Assembly: GCA_023512835.1 (NCBI GenBank)
Contig: CM042084.1
Coordinates: 12,921,842 to 12,985,841, forward strand
Direction of reading: 5' to 3'
Origin: Taxillus chinensis
Taxonomy: Eukaryota > Streptophyta > Magnoliopsida > Santalales > Loranthaceae
Length of the DNA: 64,000 bases
Below, one piece after another: positions 47,721 to 58,859 of the stretch (positions are counted from its first letter, which is position 1; every line of letters starts with the position of its first letter). Both the position numbers and the translations under genes were made by a program. A model generated the notes under the pieces. That model was not told the origin of the DNA, searched no databases, and worked only from the letters and a program-made list of their open reading frames with translations.

Positions 47721-49324
47721 CTCGCTCATGTCTACACCAAGTTGCACGGTTCAGGTGTTGTTCATCTCAATTTGCTTCTACGGACCTTCTCTTTCATATG
47801 GTGTAATTTAGTGTTGAATGAATATTTATCTATATCTTTATTTAAGGTTGACAATAAAAACTGTGGTTGACAGAACTACGATTGACAACAATAATAACAT
47901 AATCAGCTATGTCAACTCTTAACAACTCACATTGAAAATAACAATATCACCGACAACACCACATAAATAAACAGGAGCCAATATCACATGTTACATGCTA
48001 ATAATTCCCATATCGATCAACTAGCCAACCTGTGCCACTCATCACCACTAACTCATAGAAACCATAAAAGGCAAACTAAGGATCCGTTTGATACGATGAT
48101 ATTATTCTAAAATCATAATTATTTTTAAAAATAATAAACCCAATAAATTTAAAAGTATTTATTTGTTATGAAAATTCATCTGAACTCATAGTTTTTAAAA
48201 ATAATCGTGTTAAGGCTTACCAAACATAGTCTAAGCTTCCCATTACATCAACAAATGGCATTCACCAACTACTCCCATAATCATATATATAATTTATAGT
48301 TCAGACAACATGCTCATGTAACTCAATCAACAACAAAAATAGTCAATATCAATCCATAGAGACTTGTATTCGCAACCGTACGTACAAAATCCAATGTTCT
48401 CCTTCAGTTTCACCCAATTTATTGTGCTATAAATTAGACAAAAGATAATATGAAAAATCAAATAGAAACAGAGAAAGAACACCAAGATTTACGTGAAAAA
48501 CCTAAGACGAGAAAAATTATGTGTAGAGAGAAAAGAAATTCACTATTTTGTGGGAGTACAATAGATGACTATGCAGCTTATGACTCTCTTAACCCTAACG
48601 ATAGCCCTAAGGCCCTATAAATAAGGTATTACAAAATAGTTTTCAAATACCTCTTTTATTTCCATTAAATAATATAAAAATAATGGGTATAAAGATAAAA
48701 GAAACAAAAAATTTGGGTCAGAAATTACACATTGTGTAGACTGAATTTTACCATTTCCAACATCAAAATTCCATCTATTATGCTAAATAAGAATAATCAA
48801 GTTTCCATTGTTTATGGGTTTCTAATTGCCTTCGAGACTGAATATTCTGGCATTTAATTTTGTGCATGCTTTCACTTCGGTCATGCGAATCAAGAAGTTA
48901 TTTATAAATGAAAGATGTTATTTGCAATCGCGAATGCGTCCTCGCAGCACAACCGATTGATATGGCAATTGCCATGTCAGCAAAAATACTTAAAACTTAA
49001 CGAGCACCGCACCAAATCTGAAATAGAGAGAAAGAGGGCAAAAGATGGAAGGAGGAGCCTCGAACCGTGGATCTGGATGGAAAAAAGATATAAATATGGC
49101 ATAAAATTAGGTTTTATAGGCGATAGAGGAATTTTTTGGAAATCCAGGAGCATAAAACCCCCTATGGGATTTTGGTCGTGTAGTTTTTGTCGATATTTAC
49201 AAATAAAAAAAAGGGCCTAAATCGAAACACTGTACGCAAAGTTATGTCCGTTTGAGGTTCTCGTCGGAAATTACAGTCATTGGAACCCAGAAACCCGTAG
49301 ATCTGAGCGTGAGAGAGATGATCG

Positions 49325-49460
49325 ATGCATGCTTGAGCCCCTGTTCGACGCCTACTCGGAGCTTGCTCGAGCTTGAGGCTCGAACAGATCTACTTGAGCC
49401 TATGCTCGAGCCTCTGCTCGAGGCGAGGCTCGAACACGCCTCGAGCACAGGCTCGAGCGA
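49325..49460. repeat. Cluster of gctcgag/ctcgagc palindromes
   Basis: Within about 130 bases the hexamer CTCGAG or its near forms occur about eight times, in phrases such as tgctcgagcttgaggctcg and cctatgctcgagcctctgc. The block is self-complementary on several scales and could fold on itself. It has no coding signature and probably belongs to an LTR remnant. Confidence 0.65.
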
Positions 49461-49851
49461 TGATTTAAAAGTGCGCCGAATCGTGAAAAAATGATGAGAT
49501 GGCTTATTTTACGTCAGTCGGAAACACAAAAGATACCACAACTCGATTGTACCTAGTACTACTCTTTATAAATACATCAATTTCTATCGGTTTACAAACA
49601 TGTTACATGTTTCATATTAAAATAGGTGGTTCTGCACAAAAACAAACCCCCTGATACATTTGAGGATGAATAGGGTCCATGAGTGACCCTTTATTTTGCC
49701 TCAAGATCCCAGCCAATCCAAAGTAGGGAAAAGTCAAAATCATAGCTTGGGCTGGCGCACTTGGAGCTGGCACGGGAAAGCAAGGTGGACGGTGGATGCT
49801 CCTATGGCGGTGTAACAATCAACAGTGCAGCAGCTGGTAGGGCCAAAGACT

Positions 49852-50555
49852 AAGGCGTTGTTTGGTAACGCTTTTTGATACCTATTTTCTGCATTTTAAT
49901 GCGGAAAACGCAGTGCGTTTTTTGTTTGGTATCTGTTTCTAACTCTAATTTTCGAAAACAAATGGTTTTCGAATGTCAAAAAACGAAAACAACTTATCTG
50001 TGTTTTCATTTTTTTAGATTCGTTTTTCATCTAGCCATCCGCCGCAGACGTCCACCCGCCTCGCAGGCCGCCGCCCACCCCCAACCACCAACGCTGCTAA
50101 GCTACCCCTCCCCCCAACCCATCCCCAGCCTCGCGCCAGCACCCTGTGACCTCCCTTGGCGACGGATCTCCCCCCTGCGACCTCCCTTGGTGACGGATCT
50201 CCCCGCGCGACACAATGCTTGCCCTGCGACAGCACCTCCTGCAACGGATTTGCCGCTGCGACAGATCGCCCTGGCAACGGATCTCCCCTGGCGACAGATC
50301 GTCCTCCCCCCTCCCCTCCCTCCTGTTGCGCTTCCCGCTGCAATGACGGCCTCCTAGTTCCTTGCCACCCGCTCCGATACCCCCTCAGCCCCCTGCCCAC
50401 CGGAAAACAACCAAAATATAGTTTCCAATTTCACCTAAAAAACAACTACCAAATAAAAACAAGTGTTTCCAATTACACAGAAAATAATTTTAAAATATAA
50501 TTTTCAAAAAAATGTTTTCAAAACAGAAAACAAAAACAGACACCAAACATAGCCT
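49852..50555. mobile_element. Foldback-like DNA element with GC-rich filler
   Basis: The left end aaggcgttgtttggtaacg resembles the reverse complement of the right end (aggctatgtttggtgtctg), and the flanking T/A-rich arms (gttttcgaatgtcaaaaaacg; aaaatgttttcaaaacag) are roughly complementary over 100 bases. The middle (50030-50360) is strongly GC-rich and carries about six copies of gcgac[ga]gatc[tg]cc. This structure fits a MULE or foldback element that carries captured or expanded GC-rich DNA. The target duplication is not established. Confidence 0.5.
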
Positions 50556-51387
50556 AGGATATGTTTGGCCCTAAAAAATTTTTTTAGGATATGTATTTAA
50601 AATTTGGTCTCAAAAACTGTTTTTTAGAATGGGATACCATTTTTTTTATAATTATTTTTAAGATAAGCTACCTAAATACAAATTAACCCCACCACACCAC
50701 AAAAGTAATCTGAATCGAAGCTGGGAGGTGGCACGACGCTGATCTAGAACAGGCGATTACAACTGCACCTGAAACGAGACTTTTTCACAGCGCTGCAGTG
50801 AGATGGGAGTGCATGGCTGGAGACATTTTAGTGCACTGCAACGATGATTCGATGAAGGCAGAGGTAACAGCACTATCCGGGCGTGATTTGGGTAAAGCAT
50901 GGCGTGCAGCTGCGTGAATACCGACAAGTTGTACCTTCTGTTTTTTTGTATTTAGTACAGAAAATGGCTGAAAACATGTCTCGCCAAATAAGCTCTTAGC
51001 AAATTCTCAACATTGTCCGTTTGAAGGGAGGTGTCAATAGAATAGCTTTTTTTTTTTTAATGTAGTTTTTTGTATGTGGGTAATAATATGCTTACCCTCC
51101 CTTGTTTTCAAAAAAATGATTTTTTGACGCAATAAGTTAGTAGATGTTAATGTGTAACAATTTTAGCTAGCCTGAAAAAAAAAGTTAAAATAACATCTAC
51201 ATTCTCATGCTGACATGTCATAATCCAACATCTGACTGTCGATTAAGGAGGCATAGCTAACCGCATAGCAAGGGGATAGATTCCCATCCCGTAAGAGGAG
51301 TGCATACAAAGGCGTTGGATAAAGAAATTCATGATTACCAAAGGTGGCATGCAGAATGGGAATGCAGAAAGAGAGATATTCCAAAGT
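50556..51387. other. 3' flank of P450 gene C
   Basis: Non-coding. The last 130 bases (from about 51255) match the 3' flank of gene B. The remainder is AT-rich with another short inverted-looking stretch (ggatatgtttggccctaaa at 50557). Confidence 0.4.
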
Positions 51388-53197
51388 TCAAAGCTGGGAC
51401 AGGAACTGAACCCGGTCCCTGCGCGGACGGCACGAAGCCTCCAAGGGCTTAGACTTTGGCGAAGTCAATCCAAAGCTGTACCTCATATCACCCTTCTCCT
51501 CCTCAACCCTCTCCCACTCGAAGCACTGCACCATGGCACCCAAGGCCAGCGAAACCACCCGCATCCCCATGGCAGCAGCAGGGCATGCCCTCCTCCCCAT
51601 CCCAAAAGGAACAAATCTGAACCCTTCTTCTTTTTCTCCGTCTACTACTCCTTGGAATCGCTCGGGTCGAAACTCCGACGGCTCATCCCACACTTTGGGG
51701 TCTCTGTGCACCGCCCATGCATTGACCAGCAACACCGTGCCTCTGGGAATATCGTATCCTCCCAGCTTGCACTCATCCCAGGAACAGTGAGGCAGCAGCA
51801 ATGGCGCGGGTGGGTATAATCTGAGGGTCTCATTGACTATGCAGCGGAGATAAGGAAGGTTGGGTAGGTCGGATTCAGCCATTAACCGCCCGGGTTTTAC
51901 GTTGTTATCAATCTCGGCTCGCAGCTTCTGAAGGGCCTCTGGGTGCTCCAAAAGAAGTGCCATCGCCCATTCTATGGTGATTGATGACGTGTCTGCTCCC
52001 GCTGAAAGCATTGCCTGGAATCATATGGTATGTTTTCAACATTCTATATACATGCACGGAAAAAAAATCTACAACTAAAACTCGTTAACTTGAAATAATA
52101 AAAAATCTATAGGTCGGTGGGGGTGGGGCCTGCCGCGATCAATTACTCAAGTCTTTTCTTGGTATCAGATTCAAACCCAATAATAATTCATGCGCGTGAC
52201 TATTCATCTACCAACAAAATATCTTGACTACTTCATGAGAAAAAAACAAAGGGTTGAATTTTCATCTTCTTACCAAGATTATACCTTTGACGACATTATC
52301 AGAGTAAAATTCAGGTTCAGAGACTTGCAAGGCCAGCAGGGTTTCAATCACCGACACCATTTTTTGATCAGTGTTCAGCGATCCTGGATCAGCAGTAGTG
52401 CTCCTTTTGTCTCGAACCTCCTCTATCAGACCCTGCAGCAACTCATCCCTCTTCCCATGCAGCTGCACCAGATTCTTCTCCAACCCTCCGTACCCAACCC
52501 ACCTCAGCACCGGCAAGAAGTCGCACGCGTTCAACGAAGTGGCTGACCAAAACTTGCCCTTCATTTCCCAGATCTGCCGCTCCTCACCGCCGTCGACCTC
52601 GCTTCGGTCGACGCACGGCCTTCCGGCGACCGTCCTCATCATGATATTGAATGCCAGGAGAGACGCCAAGAACTTCAAATCCACCCTGGCGCTGCTGCTT
52701 CGGTCATTGCAGGCTCCGAAGATGCGGCGAACAAGGTCGCGGACTTCCCCTTCGCGGACGGTGCAGTACTTTTGGAGGCCGTTGGTGGAGAATATTTGGA
52801 CGACGGCGACGCGGCGGAGGGTCCTCCAGAGGTGGCCGTAGGGGGCGAAGGCGATAGTCCTGTAGTCGTAGCTGAGGTAGTCTGCGGCCAGGGTCCGGGG
52901 GCGGTTGGCGAATGCGACGTCGTTTTTTGTGAAGCATTCTTCCACGAGGGACGGAGAGCTTACGACAACTACGGACATGACGCCCAACTGGAGGCGGAAA
53001 ATTGGGCCGTACCGTAGCGAGAGGGACTGGAGGGAGCGGTTTAGAGGAGTTTTGATGAGGTGGAGATGGCCGATTATTGGGAGAGAAAATGGGGTCGGGG
53101 GTAGTGATGATCTGCGGGGTTGAAGGAGATGTCTGAGGAGATGAGTGAAAAGGAGAGTGGAGAGGAAGAGAGCAAGGTACTGGTAGGAGTTGTCCAT
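51388..53197 (-). CDS. Cytochrome P450, CYP81-like, gene C
   Basis: ER-anchored monooxygenase of about 516 residues. Exon 1 is 53197-52274 (308 codons), exon 2 is 52014-51388 (208 residues), and the intron is 259 bases with donor TTG|GTAAGA and acceptor TTCCAG|GCA, phase 0. It has a membrane helix at about 6-21, hinge PPTPFSLP, C-helix WRTLRR, I-helix AGADTS (313-318), ETLR (370-373), PERF (425-428) and heme loop FGMGRRAC with Cys 452, followed by PA. The I-helix entry [10 protein letters not shown] differs from [10 protein letters not shown] in A and B, although the rest of exon 2 is almost the same as gene B. Start MDNSY is chosen by homology with A and B; the frame is open upstream to 53323. 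Intact, so likely functional. Substrate unknown. Confidence 0.93.
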
Positions 53198-53325
53198 GGT
53201 CACGCGATCGAGAGAGGTAGCTATAGCTAGTAGTTTATTACAGAGTCTAGAAAGGAGAGAAACAGGGCTTATCCTACGTGTGCGTGCGTCCAGGCTTCTA
53301 ATTACCTTACGCGCCTCGCACACTT

Positions 53326-53520
53326 CATGTGCATTTGCAAATATGAGATAGTGTTTTTATATCGTTGGGTGATTTTTTGTTTGTTTAGCAGAAAACATGT
53401 GTATTTGCAAATATGAGATAATGTTTTTATCTTGTTGGGTGTTTTTTTTTTGTTTAGCAGAAAACATGTGCACTTGCAAATATGAGATAGTGTTTTTATA
53501 TTGTTGGGTGGGTGATTTTA
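53326..53520. repeat. Threefold 70-base tandem repeat in the gene C promoter
   Basis: Units start at 53326, 53396 and 53465. Each reads catgtg[ct]a[ct]ttgcaaatatgagata followed by tgtttttat, ttgggtg and gtttagcagaaaa. They lie 130-320 bases upstream of the gene C start codon. Each unit carries a CATGTG core, a known plant bHLH/NAC-type binding core, and the AT-rich gcaaatatg. A regulatory role is only inferred. Confidence 0.85.
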
Positions 53521-54066
53521 GGAAAAATTTACAAAAAAAAAAAAAAAAACGTTTTCCACCCTAAAATGTTTTCGAATGAAAAATGATTTTAAGAGAGATT
53601 TATTTTTGCAGTGTTTGTTTCCATTGTCATAAATAATTCAAAAAATATTTTAAGGTGGTGCACCATCTAAAAATTAAAAATATAAGCACTCATAGTTGTA
53701 AAAATTAATACAAGTATTTTATATGATAAATAAACCTAATAAAGAAAGAAACCTTGCACCATCTAAAATTATACTTCATAATCATGGCGTTTAAAATATA
53801 ATTATTTTTAAAAATTATATATTCATTACAATTTTTCCACTAATAAATACTTTTAAATTCTTTCTAACTCTATAAATCATGTTATTTTTAAAAATAATAT
53901 TACATATCTTTCTCACTCGGCGTAATCCAAATGGAAATGCCAAACGAGGTGAGCTGGACCATTCGTTTTAAATAGAAATGCTTAAAAAGGTAGCGGCCGC
54001 CCTCTCTAATCTTTCTCCCTTATCCTTTTCCGCCTCTTTCTTTCACGGGCATTTCGGATTGATTGA

Positions 54067-54067
<1 letters not shown>

Positions 54068-54134
<67 letters not shown>
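54068..54134. repeat. (AAT)n microsatellite
   Basis: About 22 uninterrupted units of taa/aat. Length is likely variable between individuals. Confidence 0.95.
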
Positions 54135-54870
54135 CATTAACAACAAATTTAAAACAAAAAAGAATAAAACAAAATTTAAAACCAAAAAATTTCCACCACA
54201 CCTTAATCCTTACCATCAACCCGTCTTCTTCCTCTCTCTCTCTCTCTCTCTCTCTCTTGTCGGCTGTCGCCTTCCCAGACCACGGCCGAGCCCCCACCGA
54301 ACCACCGGGCCATATATAGCCTATGGCTGTCCCCACTCTCCTCATCATCTCTCCCCCAGTCTCCTCTGCCTGACCAAATGGAGCCATACTCCGGAAGATC
54401 TGGAAGTAAATCTCCCTTATCCCATGAAATCCGGGAGAAGATCATGAACCGAGCCATAACCACGTTCCCACCGCAGTCCAAGACCAACGATGGCCGAACT
54501 TCAACCCCTCTCCATCCTCATCCACTTAAAAAAAACAAATCACAAAAAATAACAGGGGAGAAGAGACAGCAGCAGAGACTGGCGATCGTAGTGGCCATGG
54601 AGGGAGAAGAGTTTGGGCCGGGCCGTCCCGTCCGGCAGTGGCGAGCGCAAGTCGTCGGAGACGGGTGGTCGGGGACGATGGGTAGGGAGAAGAAACGAGA
54701 GGAGAGTGCAGAGACGACTCAGGCGAGCGCAAGTCGTTGGAGGGTAGCTGCTGTGCCTGGGCTGAGTGCAGCGTGCTGACTGCTGATGAGTTGAGATCTG
54801 TACGGACAGCGGACTGCGGAGGGGAGGGTTGGGTAGGGAAGGGAGCTCATATTTGAAGGCTGCGTCCGTT

Positions 54871-55191
54871 GAGCATCCATAATTTGGCTTTTCTATTTTA
54901 ACATATTTTTAAAACTATTTATCAATTGAATTATTAATTTTTAAATATTTATTTATTTTTTAAATAAGAAATAAATATAAATAAAAAATAAAAAATAAAT
55001 GTGATTAAAGAAAATCTAATAATTTAATAAATAAAAAATAATATTAAGTTAAATTTAAAAAATTATAATTTATTTTATTAAAAATTTCATTATAATAAAG
55101 AGTTTTAAAATTATAGTTCTTGAATATTTATGTTAAATTATCTCTTCAAACTAATAAAAAAAATACAAATATAAAGTTTATGGTGAATGCT
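54871..55191. mobile_element. Candidate MITE
   Basis: The left end gagcatccataa pairs with the right end ttatggtgaatgct. The interior phrases tttctattttaac and ctcttcaaactaataaaaa also occur in the candidate at 12177-12566, which supports a common family. Non-coding. Confidence 0.5.
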
Positions 55192-55917
55192 AATAATTGT
55201 TTAACTAAATTTAGTCAATACTTACTTTTTATAAATTATAATCAGTCTAATTTTATGTCATGAAATAATGATGACAACAAAATTTTTGTATTTTTATTAA
55301 AATATTAATTAAAAATTTCATATTGTCTTTTGATGAACTTGCTCGGAATAAATTCGAAGACAAAATGAGACCATTTACATGTATGAAATTAGCCCCTTCA
55401 CACTCAATATGCAGATTGTACGGTTCAACCAGTTAAAGCACCATTATGGCCAACTCTACAAATCAGGTTCATTGGCAAGGACAAGTTATTAACACCATGA
55501 TGCTCATTGAGCTCATCTTAATTTAATATTAATTTAAATTTAAAAATTATTTTTAAAAACGATAGGTCTCATAATTGTTTTTTAAAATTATTTTTAATTA
55601 TTTTTTATTTTTAAATTTAAACTCAATTTAGTCATAGACTCAAATAATTTTATTTTTTTCTTCAATTTTTGCAATACCCAATTTTTTAAAAGACCATAAA
55701 CTTTTTAAAACACATTTTATTTCCTATTAAACACAAATTATTTCAAATTATAATTCAACACAAATTAAAAATATAGAATACAAAAAATTAAAATTCATAC
55801 CTAATAAGCCTGCAATCTAATTTTACATAATATATTTTTCCTAAAACATATTATTTTTACTACCAAATAAAAAATACTATTAAATCTAAAATTCCGCACA
55901 AATTATAAAAAAGTTAA

Positions 55918-57627
55918 TGTCACGCCCCGGATTTCCAACCCGAGGAAACCGGTACGTGACTCCCCTTTTTACCCATACGGAGGGCAAAGGGGTTAGGATA
56001 CAAACCAAGAATATCACATTTTAAACATCCACAACATTCAAGAAAGTAATATTCATTAAAAGCAATCCAAACCGGTTTATTACAACAAAATCCTTTCCCT
56101 ATTGGGGTTACATCAATTCCATAAGAAAACAAAACATAAATGGAAGAGAGTAAAAATAATTATGGTCTTCCACCTTGGTGTATCCACCTAACGCCTGTAA
56201 GTCCCTGGAAAACAAACACAGTAGGAGGGGTGAGCAACCACAGCTCAGTAGGGATCATGTCTCCCCAACCCATCCCATGCTCCTAGCATCTACATGCCAT
56301 GTGTACCAGTGCAGTGTCGTGTTACAATAATTTCAACAGACATAATAACAACCACATCAACAATTACAATCTTCCACTGCCACACATGCTAACAAAACAC
56401 ATCTCAAGCAAGTAGTTTAACCGCCTCTTGAGGCCACTGATTTAACCGCCTCTCAGGCAAAGTAGTTTAACCGCCTCTTCAGGCCACTGGTTTAACCGCC
56501 TCTCAGGCAAAGTAGTTTAACCGCCTCTTCAGGCCGATATAACACGATCATGCACACAACACACACCACGCTTACCCAAGCATAAAACCAAACACTTGGT
56601 GTGCACCCGTTCACAAGTGCACAATCCCAACCATTCAGGCAATAAAGCAAACACCCAGCATACATACATACACTAAATCACAAGTCCAGCCACACAGGCA
56701 TATTACCAAACACGTAATAGGCATGTACACACAGCTATATTCACACAGGCTTTTCATCAAACATATAGCATGTAATCCACAGAATCACACCAAAATGCCA
56801 CTGAAGGCCAACATCCATATAGGAGATCACACCTATATGGATTACATATATATATATATAACAGATATAACCCATAATCGCCCTAGAACCCTAGGACAGA
56901 GGAGGGTTTAGGAAGAAACAGAACCCCTACCTCAAGTAAAACGCAACAACACAAAGAATGTCCCGATCCCACGTCGAACGCCGTCCACCCACGAAGCACC
57001 GACCACCCACGCAAGACGCCCGGCCAGAACCAGGAGCTCTCCTTTCCTCTCTCTCTCTACGACGGCTGGTGGAGCAATAAACCCTAACCCTAAAACAGAG
57101 GGGCTTCTCCTCCTTATATAGACAACACAACATCAAAACGACGTAGTTTTGATTAAGTGAATCCCAGCATCAAAACGACGTAGTTTTGATCACACAAGTT
57201 AGCACCTTGCCGCACCCATATAGGCCAAAATACTCAGAATTTCAGCATGGTCCTTTGGAGAAAAATCATTAGAATGTCAAAACCAAGGGAACCATGCAAA
57301 AATATGGCTGCACGCCAATTTGCACGTGAATTTCCCAATTCACGTGCAACTCCAAATGCACTCCAAATGCTCTCAAACTTCACCCCTAGCCTCCTTGCAT
57401 CATGTAGAAGACAACCACACTTGCACGTGAATTGAACCCATTTCACGTGCACCTCACATACACGTCCGTTTGGCCTGAAACTTCTGTGGTAGATAGAGGA
57501 CATCATTCTAAGTATCTTTCCTTTTGCACGTGAATTCATTGGAGTCCATTCACTAGGTCAAAATCTAGAAAAACTCTACTCAGAAGGCAAAACTGTGACT
57601 AACTAACTCAAGGTACGGGTCCTTACA
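55918..57627 (-). mobile_element. Solo LTR of a Ty3/gypsy (Tekay/Del-like) element
   Basis: The 1710-base block starts TGTCACGCCCCGG and ends GGGTCCTTACA, and is bracketed by the perfect 5-base duplication GTTAA (55913-55917 and 57628-57632). On the minus strand it begins TGTAAGGACCCGTACC, a start typical of Tekay-type gypsy LTRs in plants. No internal region or partner LTR is present. It contains a 50-base tandem repeat (56411-56538) and a short duplicated acgacgtagttttgat phrase near 57137 and 57175. Confidence 0.92.
56411..56538. repeat. 50-base minisatellite inside the solo LTR
   Basis: About 2.5 copies of a 50-base unit (units at 56411, 56461 and 56511). Each unit is itself two 25-base halves sharing tttaaccgcctct. 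Confidence 0.95.
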
Positions 57628-57647
57628 GTTAACCAAAATACATAAGA

Positions 57648-58770
57648 GCATTTCTAACCCATAAGCTATAGCAATAACTATAGCAATATTTAGTTTAAAA
57701 GTTTCTCCAATCTATTAGTTATATGTATAGCTATAACAAAAAATATATGTAAATAAGCCCTTCAACCTAATTTTTTAAATATTTCTTTTTCTCTTCGGCA
57801 GTCCCCTCCCTCGCAGCCGTTCGGTTCCCCCCCCCACCACCCCCCTCCTGCACCGTAATCGGTGGCGACGCCAAAAGTCGCTGGAAACCTGCTAGAGGGG
57901 AGAAGGGAGGGAGAAGGGGAGGAGGAAGGGAGAGGGAAGGAGGGGTAAACAGCGTCAACTTCATCAAATTCACCGCGGCCTTCTCGTCTGTCTGTGCAGC
58001 TTCCCGTAGATTCTTAATGGACCACACAATGGGGAACAAAATAGCACAGCAGCAAACCACGTCAACAAGCAAAAACACCTGCTTCCAAGTGACCCAATCT
58101 TGGCCATAAGGCCCAGTCTCATCGATCACAACCTGAGGTACGTTAGCGACAACTTGAAGTGGGATCACAATCATCAGCACCTTCTTCTCCTTGTCCTGCA
58201 AATACGGCTTCAAAAACGACCATCCCGTCCCGATCAAAACGATCAGCGTGAACAAACTGATACCCTTGAGGGAAGGAGGGGTCTGGCGGTCGCATTTAGG
58301 GATTTGATTTCTGATGTCAAGAGGATAAGGGTATTTGGAGATGACGCTATCCTTAGTATCCTATACGTCATTTTTGTATACATCTACGGTGTTGTGCCAG
58401 TACTGTTGCTGCGTTATCCCAGACGCTCACCAAATGCATCACCTCCCCTCTTCCTCGGCACCGCTCCTCCCATCTCTTTCCCGTCACCGATTGGCTCCCC
58501 CTCCCCTCCTCCCATCTTCCTCGTCACCGATCGGCCCCCCTCCCCTCTTCACCGGCACCGAACGACCCTCTCCCATCTTCCCTCTTCCTCGGCGCCGCTG
58601 GACGCGCATCTGCATCTCGATGGAGGCCAGACCGGAGGTACACCATTAGAGGGATATTTTAGTAAGTAAAAATAAAAAGCATATGGTGTGTAGCGTTAGA
58701 TTTAGCGCAATGGTTGGGATGAGGATGATAGAGAAACATTACTGTATTTTTAGTGTAAAAGTTGTATTAA
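57648..58770. other. Possible composite element carrying the receptor fragment
   Basis: The fragment sits within GC-rich, purine/pyrimidine-biased DNA (57800-57950 and 58430-58640) which is itself flanked by AT-rich ends that resemble MITE termini (gagcatttctaac at 57649; gatagagaaacattactg at 58730). A Pack-MULE-like carrier is possible, but I could not define matching terminal repeats. Confidence 0.3.
57947..58272 (-). pseudogene. Captured fragment of a GOST/lung-seven-transmembrane receptor gene
   Basis: The translation (about 108 codons) matches the transmembrane part of plant GPR107/GOST-type proteins: LKGISLFTLIVLIGTGWSF, QDKEKKVLMIVIPLQVVANV, GQDWVTWKQVFLLVDVVCC and LREAAQTDEKAAVNLMKLTLF. 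The frame is open and little decayed. Homology stops abruptly at both sides, exactly at a 15-base direct repeat (gagggaaggaggggt at 57932-57946 and 58268-58282). Neither the N-terminal lumenal domain nor the last membrane helices are present. I infer a gene fragment moved here by a transposon or repair event, not a functional gene. Confidence 0.85.
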
Positions 58771-58859
58771 ATTAATAATCTAAAACACCTGGTTGATAAA
58801 TACATGATCACTGTTTCTTAATATTACATAACAAGAATTACTTTCTTTTTTGGGAGCAG

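Larger units (their letters stand above)
46051..49850. other. Repeat-rich spacer without a gene
   Basis: The part 46770-47095 and the part 48420-48700 look like copia LTR remnants: both carry the agcacacaacaatttacatggttta / aagatttacgtgaaaaacc type of phrase followed by gggttacgtcc-like text, as in the LTRs at 6865 and 9387. The part 47345-47720 has a degenerate tandem repeat. The part 48900-49500 includes a CTCGAG-rich block. No gene is supported. Confidence 0.45.
53521..55917. other. Spacer between P450 gene C and the solo LTR
   Basis: It holds an (AAT)n microsatellite of about 22 units (54068-54134), a CT repeat (54231-54256), and a GC-richer patch 54225-54780 in which frames are open on both strands but none is recognisable. 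A MITE lies at 54871-55191, and AT-rich DNA follows. No gene is supported. Confidence 0.5.

Noticed and set aside
54043..54779. Open frames on both strands near the AAT and CT repeats
   Set aside because: Driven by microsatellites and GC-rich DNA; no domain or motif seen.
58335..58669. Pro/Ser-rich plus-strand frames right of the receptor fragment
   Set aside because: Pyrimidine-rich low-complexity sequence; no family resemblance.
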